Assembly: GCA_009785335.1 (NCBI GenBank)
Contig: WQWM01000001.1
Coordinates: 124,001-188,000 of the forward strand
Length of the DNA stretch: 64,000 bases
Direction of reading: 5' to 3'
DNA from: Oscillospiraceae bacterium
GTDB taxonomy: Bacteria > Bacillota > Clostridia > Oscillospirales > Acutalibacteraceae
The stretch's first letter is position 1. Each line of letters begins with the position of its first letter. Below, piece after piece: positions 46,268-55,180 of the stretch. Below the pieces are notes generated by a model. The model did not search any database. It saw only the letters and a list, made by a program, of their open reading frames with translations, and was not told where the DNA came from. Made by a program: the position numbers and the translations under genes.

Positions 46268-47110
46268 ATGCGATTATTTGATTTGCACTGCGACACACTA
46301 ACCACAAAAATGGGGCACATCTCACTTGACCACGGCAAGCTATTCAAGCAATGGGCACAGCTGTGGGCGGTCTTCGTGCCCGATACCCTGCAAGGCCAAG
46401 CCGCTGCGGATTATTTCGACCGCATCGCTGCGTCTTACCACACACAGCACAGCGAAATTTCACGCGTTTGCCAGCCTATCCTGGCCCTAGAAAACGGCAA
46501 CGCCCTAGCAGGTGATTTGCAGCGCCTTGACCACATGCATGCGCTGGGCGTGCGCACCATCACCCTCACCTGGAATGGCGAAAACGAGCTTGCCTATGGT
46601 TGCCGCACGGGTTCGTCACAAGGGCTAAAGACCTTTGGCAAGCAGGCCGCGCAGCGCATGGTTGAGCTGGGCATCCACCCCGATGTGTCGCATCTGAACC
46701 CTGCCGGCTTCTGGGATGTCGCAGCCCTCGATAAGCCCATATTGGCCACGCACAGCACCTGTGCAACATTGGCACCCAACTTCGCCTGGCGCAATCTCAG
46801 CGACGACCAGCTGCGAGCTATCTTCGCAAGCGGCGGCCTCATAGGACTTTGTCTGTGCCAAGATTTCCTCGGCGGCGCGGGTGATGCACAAGCTGTGGCG
46901 CAGCATTTGGCGCACATGTTATCGCTGGGCGGCGAAGATTGCGTAGCACTGGGCAGCGATTTCGACGGCTGCACCGTGCACGAAAGCTTGGCAGGGCTGG
47001 ATAAACTGCCGCAGCTGCATGATGACCTGATCAGGCTAGGTTTTGATGAACATGTTCTGCCTAAATTTTTCTGGGAGAACGCTGAGAAATTCTTTATGAG
47101 CCCTGAATAG
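46268..47110 (+). CDS. Membrane dipeptidase-family (peptidase M19) protein
   Basis: FDLHCDTLT, HPDVSHLNPAGFWDVA, ATHSTCATLAPNFAWRNLSDDQ, LGSDFDG. Confidence 0.9.
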   Translation: MRLFDLHCDTLTTKMGHISLDHGKLFKQWAQLWAVFVPDTLQGQAAADYFDRIAASYHTQHSEISRVCQPILALENGNALAGDLQRLDHMHALGVRTITLTWNGENELAYGCRTGSSQGLKTFGKQAAQRMVELGIHPDVSHLNPAGFWDVAALDKPILATHSTCATLAPNFAWRNLSDDQLRAIFASGGLIGLCLCQDFLGGAGDAQAVAQHLAHMLSLGGEDCVALGSDFDGCTVHESLAGLDKLPQLHDDLIRLGFDEHVLPKFFWENAEKFFMSPE

Positions 47111-47152
47111 AACACAGCGAAGCGACGTGCTCCCCGCAGGGGCGACGCGACG

Positions 47153-47180
47153 AAAAAGCCACCCCAGAGGGTGGCTTTTT
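47153..47180 (+). terminator. Terminator after dipeptidase
   Basis: AAAAAGCCACCCC-AGA-GGGTGGCTTTTT. Confidence 0.8.
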
Positions 47181-47437
47181 GTTTTTCACGTCCTGCACAT
47201 TTCACGGTCTAAGCGTGGAGTGCAATATCATCATAACAAAACGTTAACCACAAGTCAATATATTTCGCGCTGAATTGTTGCAGTGCAGTGCAGAAAAATC
47301 TCGCCTTGGAAAATCCTTCCTGCCTGCTTTGCATCTTACGGAAAATCCTTCATCCACATCACAATTTGTGGCATCACGAATATTCACGCGCGAGAGCGGC
47401 AGAATAAATGCAGCTCTGCACATCAAATCATATAGAA

Positions 47438-47668
47438 ATGAGTGTATTTATGCAGTTTTTTGAAAATATCCGCCGCCGTCGCAGCCGTGCCGCAGCCGCC
47501 CGCCACCGTCAATGGTGGGAAACCGCAGCTGAATTCCCTGTTGAGCCACCTCCGGATTTCGATCCCGACATCGCGAATTTCCCCGCCAGCGAGTTCGACC
47601 CCATGGGCAGCTACACTGGCAACCCAATCGACGGTGGCTCGCCCGTGCAAGACGCCGACGACCTGTAA
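47438..47668 (+). CDS. Small hypothetical protein, basic N-terminus and acidic/Pro tail
   Basis: ORF ending just before a terminator; no clear SD. Confidence 0.4.
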   Translation: MSVFMQFFENIRRRRSRAAAARHRQWWETAAEFPVEPPPDFDPDIANFPASEFDPMGSYTGNPIDGGSPVQDADDL

Positions 47669-47678
47669 GATGGCGCAC

Positions 47679-47713
47679 AAAAACCACTCTGCGTGCTTGC
47701 AGAGTGGTTTTTT
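47679..47713. terminator. Bidirectional terminator
   Basis: AAAAACCACTCTGC-GTGCTT-GCAGAGTGGTTTTTT. Confidence 0.85.
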
Positions 47714-47725
47714 ATGTCATGTTAA

Positions 47726-47833
47726 CTAACAGCAGAAAATAGCCCCGAGAATCCCGCGCAGCACGAAAAAACTGCCCACTACGCCAGCAATGGCTACCAA
47801 CGAACTGGTGATATACGGCCAAACAGTATTCAT
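47726..47833 (-). CDS. 35-aa single-TM peptide following OFA transporter (MNTVWPYITSSLVAIAGVVGSFFVLRGILGAIFCC)
   Basis: SD AAGGAGTG before ATG; between transporter stop and terminator; absent from supplied ORF track on this strand/frame. Confidence 0.65.
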   Translation of the reverse strand: MNTVWPYITSSLVAIAGVVGSFFVLRGILGAIFCC

Positions 47834-47848
47834 GTCAACACTCCTTTA

Positions 47849-49108
47849 TCATGCAGCATCAGAAGTTATATGCTCCGGCGGCTCTTTTTTGCATGCCCGC
47901 TCAAACAGCAGCAGGAAGCCCAATTGCACCACAAACATCCCTGCTAGGGTAAGATACAAAAAGTTCAACGTCGAGCTTGTTTCTCCAAGCGGGCGCGGTG
48001 TAATGTCTAAAATCATCGTGGCGATTTGCGGCCCCACCAGCGCGGCAATGGCCCATGCCGTGAGCATATAGCCCTGAATGGTGGCCAGTTGCTTCATGCC
48101 ATATTGTTGGTTAAGAATCTCCGGCAAGCACGCAAAGCCTGCGCCGAAGAAAAATTGAACCACAAAGATGATCCCGAACGACGACAAGTAGTGAAGTCCT
48201 CCAATGCCCACAGCCAGCAAGCAAATGGCAATGGATGCAATGGACATCACATAATAGGGCAAATGTTTTTTGTTGGTTTTGTCTTGCGACGACGCCATAA
48301 TCAAGCGGCCCACCAAGTTGCCGCCGCCCGCCGTGAGCGTGCAGAACAGCACAATGAGTGCGCGGTTGAGGTTTTCATCTAGGCCCAGCATGATGTAAAT
48401 CTGCTGCTCGTGGCTCATCAACGCCAAGCCAGCCGCAATGTTGATAAACAACACCACCCACAGGAACGCAAACTTGGGCTTGAACACAACCTCTTTGATC
48501 GAAAGCGTGCGTGCAGCAGCCTCGTAGGGCTTGAGCGGAGGGCGGTCAATAATGACATACGCCACAAAACACAGTACGCCATATAGCCCAGTGAGAATGT
48601 AGAACGCTTGATAAACCGTGAATGTTTGCAGCAAAAAGCCGATAATCGGATTACCAATCAGCCCCGCCAAGCCAAACGCAGCAATCGCCAAGCCAGCCGC
48701 AAAGCCTTTGCGGTCGTCAAACCACATCATCAGCGTTTTCACGGGGGTCAAATAGCCAAGACCCAAGCCAATGCCTTGAACCGGCCCAAAGCCGATGACC
48801 GCCACCAGCGGGCTGCCAATTTGCACACCAATGGCGGTAATCAACCAGCCAGCGGTGAAGAAAATGAACGTGTATAACGAAGCACGTTTCACGCTGCGTT
48901 CCACCAGCTTGCCGCCAAAGGCCGCTGTCATGCCCAAGAAAAACAACGCCAGCATGAAGCACAAGGTGAGCAAAAACGGCGTGAACGCAGGAGCATGCAA
49001 GGCAATGTCCTCGCGGAACAACGTCCAGCAATACACGGAACCAGTGGAAAAGCTCATGAATATCATTGGCCAAAAGCCACTTATCCACTTTCCCTTTGGA
49101 ATTTTCAT
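47849..49108 (-). CDS. OFA-family MFS transporter (oxalate/formate antiporter-like)
   Basis: SFSTGSVYCWTLFREDIA, GFGPVQGIGLGLGYLTPVKTLMMWFDDRKGFAAGLAIAAFG. Confidence 0.85.
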   Translation of the reverse strand: MKIPKGKWISGFWPMIFMSFSTGSVYCWTLFREDIALHAPAFTPFLLTLCFMLALFFLGMTAAFGGKLVERSVKRASLYTFIFFTAGWLITAIGVQIGSPLVAVIGFGPVQGIGLGLGYLTPVKTLMMWFDDRKGFAAGLAIAAFGLAGLIGNPIIGFLLQTFTVYQAFYILTGLYGVLCFVAYVIIDRPPLKPYEAAARTLSIKEVVFKPKFAFLWVVLFINIAAGLALMSHEQQIYIMLGLDENLNRALIVLFCTLTAGGGNLVGRLIMASSQDKTNKKHLPYYVMSIASIAICLLAVGIGGLHYLSSFGIIFVVQFFFGAGFACLPEILNQQYGMKQLATIQGYMLTAWAIAALVGPQIATMILDITPRPLGETSSTLNFLYLTLAGMFVVQLGFLLLFERACKKEPPEHITSDAA

Positions 49109-49201
49109 AGCAAAAGTCCTCACTTTTTATAATATATAAATTCCGCTTTTGTCGCCCCCTTTGGGGGAGATGTCTCGAAGAGACAGAGGGGGTAACCTTT
49201 A

Positions 49202-50233
49202 TTATGTCAAAAAACCAAACACGCGAAACAAGAAGATAAACAGCGTCAGCGTCAGCGCCGAAAACGTCATGGTAATCATTAGCACCGAGCTGCCGATGTA
49301 GGTGTCACCGCCTAACTCCGCCTGCATCACATATGCACCAACGGCCATGGGCAACGCATTCAAAATCATGATGATGGTCAAGTCGCTGCCACGGAAGCCG
49401 AACGCAAGCGCAATGGCCACCGCAACCACGGGCATCAGCATCAGCTTGAACACTGAGGCGATGATGACATACTTAAACTTGGTGTCGAACCCATGGAACT
49501 TTAAGTTCGCGCCCACGCAAATCATCGCAAGGGGCATCACAATGCCCGCAAGCGCATTGAGCGTGTTGGCCAAGAAATCCGGCAAGGCATCTCCATAAAG
49601 GTTATCACCCAGCGCGTTTTGCCCAACAATCGTGTCGCTCAAGCCCAGCCCCAGCGCATTGAAAATCAGCCCTAAAATCACGCCAATCACAATGGGATTT
49701 TTGATGACCGAAAGCAAAACACTCAGCGACACTTTGCCAATATTTTTGTCGCTGCCTTTGGCATCTTGCACGGCAAACAGCACCGATGCCGTTGCATAAG
49801 ACATAATGAGCAAAATCGACACCGCCAACATGCTTTTGGGCAGCACATCTGGGTCGTGGTAGCCAGTGAACATCAACACAAACAGCGGTGGCGCAACCAC
49901 GGATAAGCTGCTGCGATATGCACTGTTCACAAACGCCGAAACCGAGCTTTTGTCGCGCATGAGCTTGGCCGTTAGCAGCCAAACCCCAAAAAAAATCACA
50001 ACCATCAACGCCATGTTGAAGAATATAAACTGCATGTCAAGCACGTTTGACAAATTGGCACGACGAATGGAGTTGAAGATAGTAACCGGGATGCCTGTGT
50101 AGAAGATGACTTTGTTGCCTTTTGCGGCAAATTTGTCGTCAACCATCCCCAGCCGCCGCAACACAATGCCAAGCCCCGCAAGCAAGATGAAGGGCATGGT
50201 GGTGTCTAGGGTGCGAACCATGTAGTCTAGCAC
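49202..50233 (-). CDS. AEC-family auxin-efflux-carrier-like transporter
   Basis: 10-TM-like pattern, MPFILLAGLGIVLRRLGMVDDKFAAKGNKVIFYTGIPVTIFNS. Confidence 0.85.
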   Translation of the reverse strand: MLDYMVRTLDTTMPFILLAGLGIVLRRLGMVDDKFAAKGNKVIFYTGIPVTIFNSIRRANLSNVLDMQFIFFNMALMVVIFFGVWLLTAKLMRDKSSVSAFVNSAYRSSLSVVAPPLFVLMFTGYHDPDVLPKSMLAVSILLIMSYATASVLFAVQDAKGSDKNIGKVSLSVLLSVIKNPIVIGVILGLIFNALGLGLSDTIVGQNALGDNLYGDALPDFLANTLNALAGIVMPLAMICVGANLKFHGFDTKFKYVIIASVFKLMLMPVVAVAIALAFGFRGSDLTIIMILNALPMAVGAYVMQAELGGDTYIGSSVLMITMTFSALTLTLFIFLFRVFGFLT

Positions 50234-50473
50234 AGTGATTACTCCTCAAAAAAGCAGCGAAGCACTTCACAGTGCCCCACCGCGGGGTGGATGTGCGGTG
50301 AAACGGGCCTCTTGCACGTGCTCAAATAGAACACAGCGAAGCGACTTTTGCGCGCCTTAGCGTGCACAAAGTAGAGCCCCACCGCAGGTGGTTTTTCGCT
50401 AGGCAAGGCTTGAGCAAGGGAAGTGTACAAAGGTACACGACCGAAGCGAAAACGCAGCATAGCGGAAAAAGAA

Positions 50474-50565
50474 TGGCGGAGAGCAAGGGATTCGAACCCT
50501 CGGTACGTTTAAGGCGTACACACGATTTCCAATCGTGCTCCTTCGACCAACTCGGACAACTCTCC
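50474..50565 (-). tRNA. tRNA-Ser(GGA), CCA encoded
   Basis: GGAGAGT.../..GCTCTCC-G-CCA, CACGA-TTGGAAA-TCGTG anticodon arm, long variable arm. Confidence 0.93.
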
Positions 50566-50577
50566 ATATAATACACT

Positions 50578-50606
50578 ATTATAGCACAGCCCTGCGATGA
50601 TGTCAA
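50578..50606 (-). promoter_or_regulatory. Consensus promoter of tRNA-Ser(GGA)
   Basis: TTGACA-17-TATAAT on minus strand. Confidence 0.85.
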
Positions 50607-50675
50607 CTAAAATTTCGCGCAGACGGCAAAACCCCAGCAGCAGGTGAGCTGCCGGGGTAGCGTAGTTGACAAAAG

Positions 50676-51359
50676 TTACTTAAAGAAAAAGCTTAAGCCG
50701 GAGAACAACGCTGCCGTGCCTGCGCTGCTGGCTGCTTTGCCGGCCAGTGCCGCCGTTTGCGCTTGCAACAGCAGGGCTTCTTCGCTGTTTGCTTCTAGTT
50801 GCCACCTGTGCAGCTGTTCTTCGTAGAGATTCACGGCTTCTTTCCATGATTCCGCCCTGAAGTTGACTAAGTAAGAGTAAATCTCATTCAGCGCAAGCGG
50901 ATAGCGATAGTTTGGCGGAATCAGGTTTACGTACTCCATTTTTGCGATGAGTGCATCTTCAAACGGTTTGCGTTTATAGTCCATATAACGCTGCAAAACG
51001 CCCTTTTCCTCAAACAGTTCTCGCAATTTTAACGACGTTAAAGACAATGGTATCTTGCCGTTTAGTATACGATTGATGTCTTTTTTCTGCTTTTCACTTA
51101 TGTCGAAGCAGGCGTTTAACTCATAGAAATTGCGAAATTCGCATACATCGGATATTTCTTCACGTTTTATCAACTGGTATAGATATTGGTTCGCGGGAAT
51201 TGCTTTATATTGCATCTGAAGCGCATCAACAAAATCCGATTCCGATGCTTCCAAATACGGCGTAATCACCGAATTCGCGGTTTGGATGACCTCTAACAGC
51301 GTTGGTGTATCTAGGGTTAAAACCGACGCTGCTTGCGGAATGGAAAGTGCTGTTGACAT
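50676..51359 (-). CDS. Hypothetical protein (227 aa), candidate phase-variable
   Basis: SD AGAGGAG before ATG at 51359; driven by poly-G-spacer promoter. Confidence 0.75.
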   Translation of the reverse strand: MSTALSIPQAASVLTLDTPTLLEVIQTANSVITPYLEASESDFVDALQMQYKAIPANQYLYQLIKREEISDVCEFRNFYELNACFDISEKQKKDINRILNGKIPLSLTSLKLRELFEEKGVLQRYMDYKRKPFEDALIAKMEYVNLIPPNYRYPLALNEIYSYLVNFRAESWKEAVNLYEEQLHRWQLEANSEEALLLQAQTAALAGKAASSAGTAALFSGLSFFFK

Positions 51360-51393
51360 AACAAAAAATCTCCTCTGTGAAATAGTAACTAAA

Positions 51394-51424
51394 ATTATAC
51401 CCCCCCCCCCCTTGTTTTTGTCAA
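51394..51424 (-). promoter_or_regulatory. Promoter with 19-nt spacer containing G12 tract
   Basis: Minus strand TTGACA-AAAACAA-GGGGGGGGGGGG-TATAAT. Confidence 0.75.
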
Positions 51425-51479
51425 GCCTTTTCGACAAAGTTTTTCATGTTTGTGAAAAACGACGAAAAACGCGCAGCAC

Positions 51480-51508
51480 TTGACAGGCTTTGCATTTCGT
51501 GATAATAT
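51480..51508 (+). promoter_or_regulatory. Promoter of small membrane protein gene
   Basis: TTGACA-17-TAATAT. Confidence 0.55.
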
Positions 51509-51541
51509 AGTATATGTAACAAGGATGGGGAGGGTTGCGAA

Positions 51542-51766
51542 ATGAACAAAGTAATTTCAATCGCACTGTTGGTTGCTGGGTTGATTTTGGTCGGCATGTC
51601 TGGCTACTACATCGTGCAAATCATCCGCCTTAACCTGTGGGATGACGTGATTTTCCGCGTGGTTAGCGTGCTGGCGTTCATCGGCGGCGGCGTTTTTGTC
51701 GGCCTCAGCAGAACAATACGAAACCAACAAACCTTGATAGAGCTGCTGCGTGACAAAGGAGAATGA
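51542..51766 (+). CDS. Small two-TM membrane protein (74 aa)
   Basis: MNKVISIALLVAGLILVGMSGYYIVQII... Confidence 0.75.
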   Translation: MNKVISIALLVAGLILVGMSGYYIVQIIRLNLWDDVIFRVVSVLAFIGGGVFVGLSRTIRNQQTLIELLRDKGE

Positions 51767-51767
51767 C

Positions 51768-51851
51768 ATGAAATTTCTCATCCTCATCGACAACTCCGCT
51801 CTTGCGCCTGATGTGGTTGCTGGTATGATAAAAGATAATTTTTCACTGTAA
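51768..51851 (+). CDS. Possible 27-aa peptide (MKFLILIDNSALAPDVVAGMIKDNFSL)
   Basis: AAAGGAG upstream, 1-nt gap after previous stop. Confidence 0.3.
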   Translation: MKFLILIDNSALAPDVVAGMIKDNFSL

Positions 51852-51869
51852 CATAACAAGGAGAACCCC

Positions 51870-52193
51870 ATGGCAAACTTCACCGTCTGCGAAACCAACC
51901 AAGTGACATATCTCGACATCCGCATGGCGATGGTGCAAGGCCTGCGCACGCCAGATGAAATCAAAGCCGCAACAAATGCTTGCGGCACGTGCGATGGCTG
52001 CAATGAGCATCTGCCGTGGATTTTAACCACCGTGTGCCGCTGCTTGGATATCACCATGACCGCAGTGATTGAAGCCATGCAAAACGGAGCCGACACCGTG
52101 GAAAAAGCCTGTGCGGCAACCACCGCAGGCACAGCACCAGATTGCGGACGCTGCAAAATCTTGATTGAGAACATTGTGGCCATTGGCCGATAG
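51870..52193 (+). CDS. Tandem BFD-like [2Fe-2S]-binding protein
   Basis: Two Cys-rich repeats ACGTCDGC and VCRC...DCGRC. Confidence 0.65.
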   Translation: MANFTVCETNQVTYLDIRMAMVQGLRTPDEIKAATNACGTCDGCNEHLPWILTTVCRCLDITMTAVIEAMQNGADTVEKACAATTAGTAPDCGRCKILIENIVAIGR

Positions 52194-52202
52194 GAGGAAA
52201 AT

Positions 52203-52700
52203 ATGGACAGACCAACCAAACCATTCGCCGAGGTGGCAGCCTTGCTCGGCCAAGCCACCCCCGCATGGGAGGCGCTCACCGGGCAAATTCGCTATCATTA
52301 CGAGATCGACGAAATCTGGCAAGAGGGCAAACCCACCCATAAGCACTACAACAACTTGTTTTTCAAGCGCAGCGGCAAAGCCCTGATTTCTTTGCACTTA
52401 CGTGAGGGCTATTTTCTTGCTTGTGTGGTGTTGGGTGCAGCCGAACGCGCAAAATTTGACGAGCAGCGCGCCGACTTTAGCGCAGCAATTTGCCAGGTAT
52501 ACGACGAAGCTGAGGTTCTGCACGACGGCAAATGGCTTGGCTTTGAACTACGCGATGATGCTCTCGTGGATGACATCTTCCGCCTGCTGCCGCTCAAGCG
52601 CAAACCCAACCGCAAAGTTTTCCCCGCAAGCGTTGATGTGTGCGGCCAGCTCGACATCGGCTTGGCGCACGGAGATATTACGCAAATTTTGATGAAGTGA
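52203..52700 (+). CDS. DUF3788-like protein
   Basis: Family pattern (DEIWQEGKPTHKHYNNLFFKRSGKALISL). Confidence 0.7.
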   Translation: MDRPTKPFAEVAALLGQATPAWEALTGQIRYHYEIDEIWQEGKPTHKHYNNLFFKRSGKALISLHLREGYFLACVVLGAAERAKFDEQRADFSAAICQVYDEAEVLHDGKWLGFELRDDALVDDIFRLLPLKRKPNRKVFPASVDVCGQLDIGLAHGDITQILMK

Positions 52701-52711
52701 AGGAGAATAAC

Positions 52712-53053
52712 ATGAACAACATACAATCTCGCTGCGGTCTTTGTTGCGACACTTGCGAATACAAAGTTTCCGCAGGTTGCAAGGGATGCATCGCCAGCGC
52801 AGGTTTTCCGTTTTGGGGTGAGTGCAATGCGGCGAAATGCTGCATGGAAAAAGGTCATGCACATTGCGGCGAATGCAAAAAATTGCCGTCACTTATCTCT
52901 GTCGACACGCGAACATATGACGCAACCATGTGCAACGAAATTTACGGCATGTCAATCGGCGACGGCGAGGACGAACACAACGACACTCCGCCTGGCAAGC
53001 GCATAGACCAATGCAGAGAATGGGCAAAGCAAGGCGCAAAGATAGGGGAGTAA
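52712..53053 (+). CDS. DUF3795-like Cys-rich protein
   Basis: RCGLCCDTCEYKVSAGCKGC. Confidence 0.75.
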   Translation: MNNIQSRCGLCCDTCEYKVSAGCKGCIASAGFPFWGECNAAKCCMEKGHAHCGECKKLPSLISVDTRTYDATMCNEIYGMSIGDGEDEHNDTPPGKRIDQCREWAKQGAKIGE

Positions 53054-53054
53054 T

Positions 53055-53450
53055 ATGATGACAAACCCAAACAAAAACATGCTCGTAACCCTCGGCGTGC
53101 GAGATGTGGCAAAGGCCATCGACTTTTACAATGGACTAGGATTCAAGGTGACTTTTGATGGCGGCGCAATGGGCGACTTTGAAATGGACGGCGTTAGGGT
53201 CGCATTGTACTGCCTTGACGCATTGGCAAACGATGTGAATGTGCACAATCCGCCCAAAATCTCAACTGGTTTTTCTGGCATCACATTAGCATATAATCTT
53301 GATTCAAAAGAAGCCGTTGATGAAATGCATGCAAAAGTGAAAGCGTTGGGCGGAAGCGTGGAGCACGCGCCAGAAAAAGCAAAAGACTGGAACGGCTACC
53401 ACTTTTACTTCAGAGACTTAGATGGACACTATTGGGAAATCGCCTACTAA
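53055..53450 (+). CDS. VOC/glyoxalase-family protein
   Basis: LGVRDVAKAIDFYNGLGFKV...FYFRDLDGHYWEIAY. Confidence 0.9.
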   Translation: MMTNPNKNMLVTLGVRDVAKAIDFYNGLGFKVTFDGGAMGDFEMDGVRVALYCLDALANDVNVHNPPKISTGFSGITLAYNLDSKEAVDEMHAKVKALGGSVEHAPEKAKDWNGYHFYFRDLDGHYWEIAY

Positions 53451-53469
53451 TGAGCTAAAGGAGACCACC

Positions 53470-53847
53470 ATGCTTATCCCCCACTTGCATTTTCGCGGCA
53501 AATGCGCACAAGCTATTGCGCTGTATGAAACCGCATTCAACACCAAGGCATACGACATCGTAAGCAACCACGATTACGACCCCGAAGCTTACGAGGGCGA
53601 CACACAAATTGCCCACGCGCGCATGCAAATCTGCGACCAAACCGTGTTTTTGAATGACCGCACAGACTTCGCGCATCCCGCGCATTTAATCGTACAATTC
53701 CCCAGCGTGGAAACCCTAATGGCGTGCTATGAGCATTTTAAAGATAACAGCAAAATCATCGATCCGTTTGAGCAAACCTCGTATAGTGCCTTAGTGGGCA
53801 ATTTCATGGACAAGTTCGGCATTCTATGGGGCTTTATGGCCGTGTAA
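53470..53847 (+). CDS. VOC-family (PhnB-like) protein
   Basis: LHFRGKCAQAIALYETAFNTK. Confidence 0.85.
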   Translation: MLIPHLHFRGKCAQAIALYETAFNTKAYDIVSNHDYDPEAYEGDTQIAHARMQICDQTVFLNDRTDFAHPAHLIVQFPSVETLMACYEHFKDNSKIIDPFEQTSYSALVGNFMDKFGILWGFMAV

Positions 53848-53869
53848 ACAATAAGTTAGGAGAACATAT

Positions 53870-55048
53870 ATGAACCGCAAACTTTTCACATCCGAATCCG
53901 TCACCGAGGGCCACCCGGACAAGCTCTGCGACGCCATAAGCGACGCCGTGCTTGATGCCATTCTCGCGCAAGACCCACAAAGCCGCGTGGCCTGCGAATG
54001 CGCAACCACCACCGGCATGGTCCTCGTCATGGGCGAAATCAGCACCACGAGCTATGTCGACATCCCCAAAATCGCGCGGCAAGTGATTAGCGATATCGGC
54101 TACAACGGCGGCGCGGCAGGCTTTGACGGCAACACCTGCGCCATCCTCACCGCCATTGACGAGCAATCGCCCGACATCGCCATGGGTGTGGATAAATCGC
54201 TTGAAGACAAAGCCTGCGGCAGCGACCTCGAAGGTGGCGGTGCTGGCGACCAAGGCCTGATGTTCGGCTACGCCTGCGATGAAACACCGGAGCTGATGCC
54301 CCTGCCGATTTCGCTCGCGCATGCCTTAGCTCGTCAATTAACTTTGGTGCGCAAGAACGGCTCGCTGCCCTATCTGCGGCCAGACGGCAAGACCCAAGTG
54401 ACCATCGAATACGATGAAAATGACAATCCCGTGCGCTGCGATGCCATTGTAGTGTCGTCGCAGCACTGCGAAAGTGTGAGCCTTGAGCAAATCCGCGCAG
54501 ATGTTACCCAACACGTGATTAAACCCATCGTGCCCGCCAATCTGCTCGACGACGCCACAAAACTTTACGTCAACCCCACGGGACGCTTCGTTGTGGGCGG
54601 CCCAGTGGGCGACAGCGGACTGACCGGCCGCAAAATCATCGTGGACACCTACGGCGGTTATGCTCGCCATGGCGGCGGCGCGTTTTCCGGTAAGGATCCC
54701 ACCAAAGTTGACCGCTCGGCGGCCTATGCTGCGCGCTATGTGGCGAAGAATATCGTCGCCGCAGGCCTTGCGCGCAAGTGCGAAGTGCAGCTGGCCTATG
54801 CCATCGGCGTGGCTCGCCCGGTGAGTGTGCGCGTAGACACCTTCGGCACCGGCAAGCTTGACGAAGCGCAGCTAGCTACGCTGGTGCAGCAGCACTTTGA
54901 CCTGCGCCCCACGGCCATCATCAACCGCTTCAACCTGCGCCGACCGATTTACAGGCAACTGGCAGCCTTAGGGCATGTTGGCAGAACCGACATCGACCTG
55001 CCTTGGGAAGCCCTTGACATGGTAGACACACTGAAGAACGCACTGTAG
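53870..55048 (+). CDS. metK: S-adenosylmethionine synthetase
   Basis: [59 protein letters not shown]. Confidence 0.98.
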   Translation: MNRKLFTSESVTEGHPDKLCDAISDAVLDAILAQDPQSRVACECATTTGMVLVMGEISTTSYVDIPKIARQVISDIGYNGGAAGFDGNTCAILTAIDEQSPDIAMGVDKSLEDKACGSDLEGGGAGDQGLMFGYACDETPELMPLPISLAHALARQLTLVRKNGSLPYLRPDGKTQVTIEYDENDNPVRCDAIVVSSQHCESVSLEQIRADVTQHVIKPIVPANLLDDATKLYVNPTGRFVVGGPVGDSGLTGRKIIVDTYGGYARHGGGAFSGKDPTKVDRSAAYAARYVAKNIVAAGLARKCEVQLAYAIGVARPVSVRVDTFGTGKLDEAQLATLVQQHFDLRPTAIINRFNLRRPIYRQLAALGHVGRTDIDLPWEALDMVDTLKNAL

Positions 55049-55072
55049 GGGCGGATGCAAATCCGCCCGCAT
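55043..55072. repeat. TGTAGGGGCGGAT hairpin repeat overlapping the metK stop codon
   Basis: CTGTAGGGGCGGATGCAAATCCGCCC. Confidence 0.75.
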
Positions 55073-55180
55073 CACAAAAACACAAACGCCCCCGCCGCTA
55101 CCAACGTGCAAAGTTTTGCTTGCGTGATGGGCGTGGGTGTGCTATAATAAAAGTAATACTATTACGGAGGACATTTTACA

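Noticed and set aside
51360-51437. Translational phase variation through a TTG start at 51437 reading across the G tract
   Set aside because: The frame is open with 12 G, but it would include the promoter and lacks an SD; promoter-spacer explanation fits better, though not excluded
53848-53870. SAM riboswitch upstream of metK
   Set aside because: Only 22 nt separate metK from the previous gene; no riboswitch sequence
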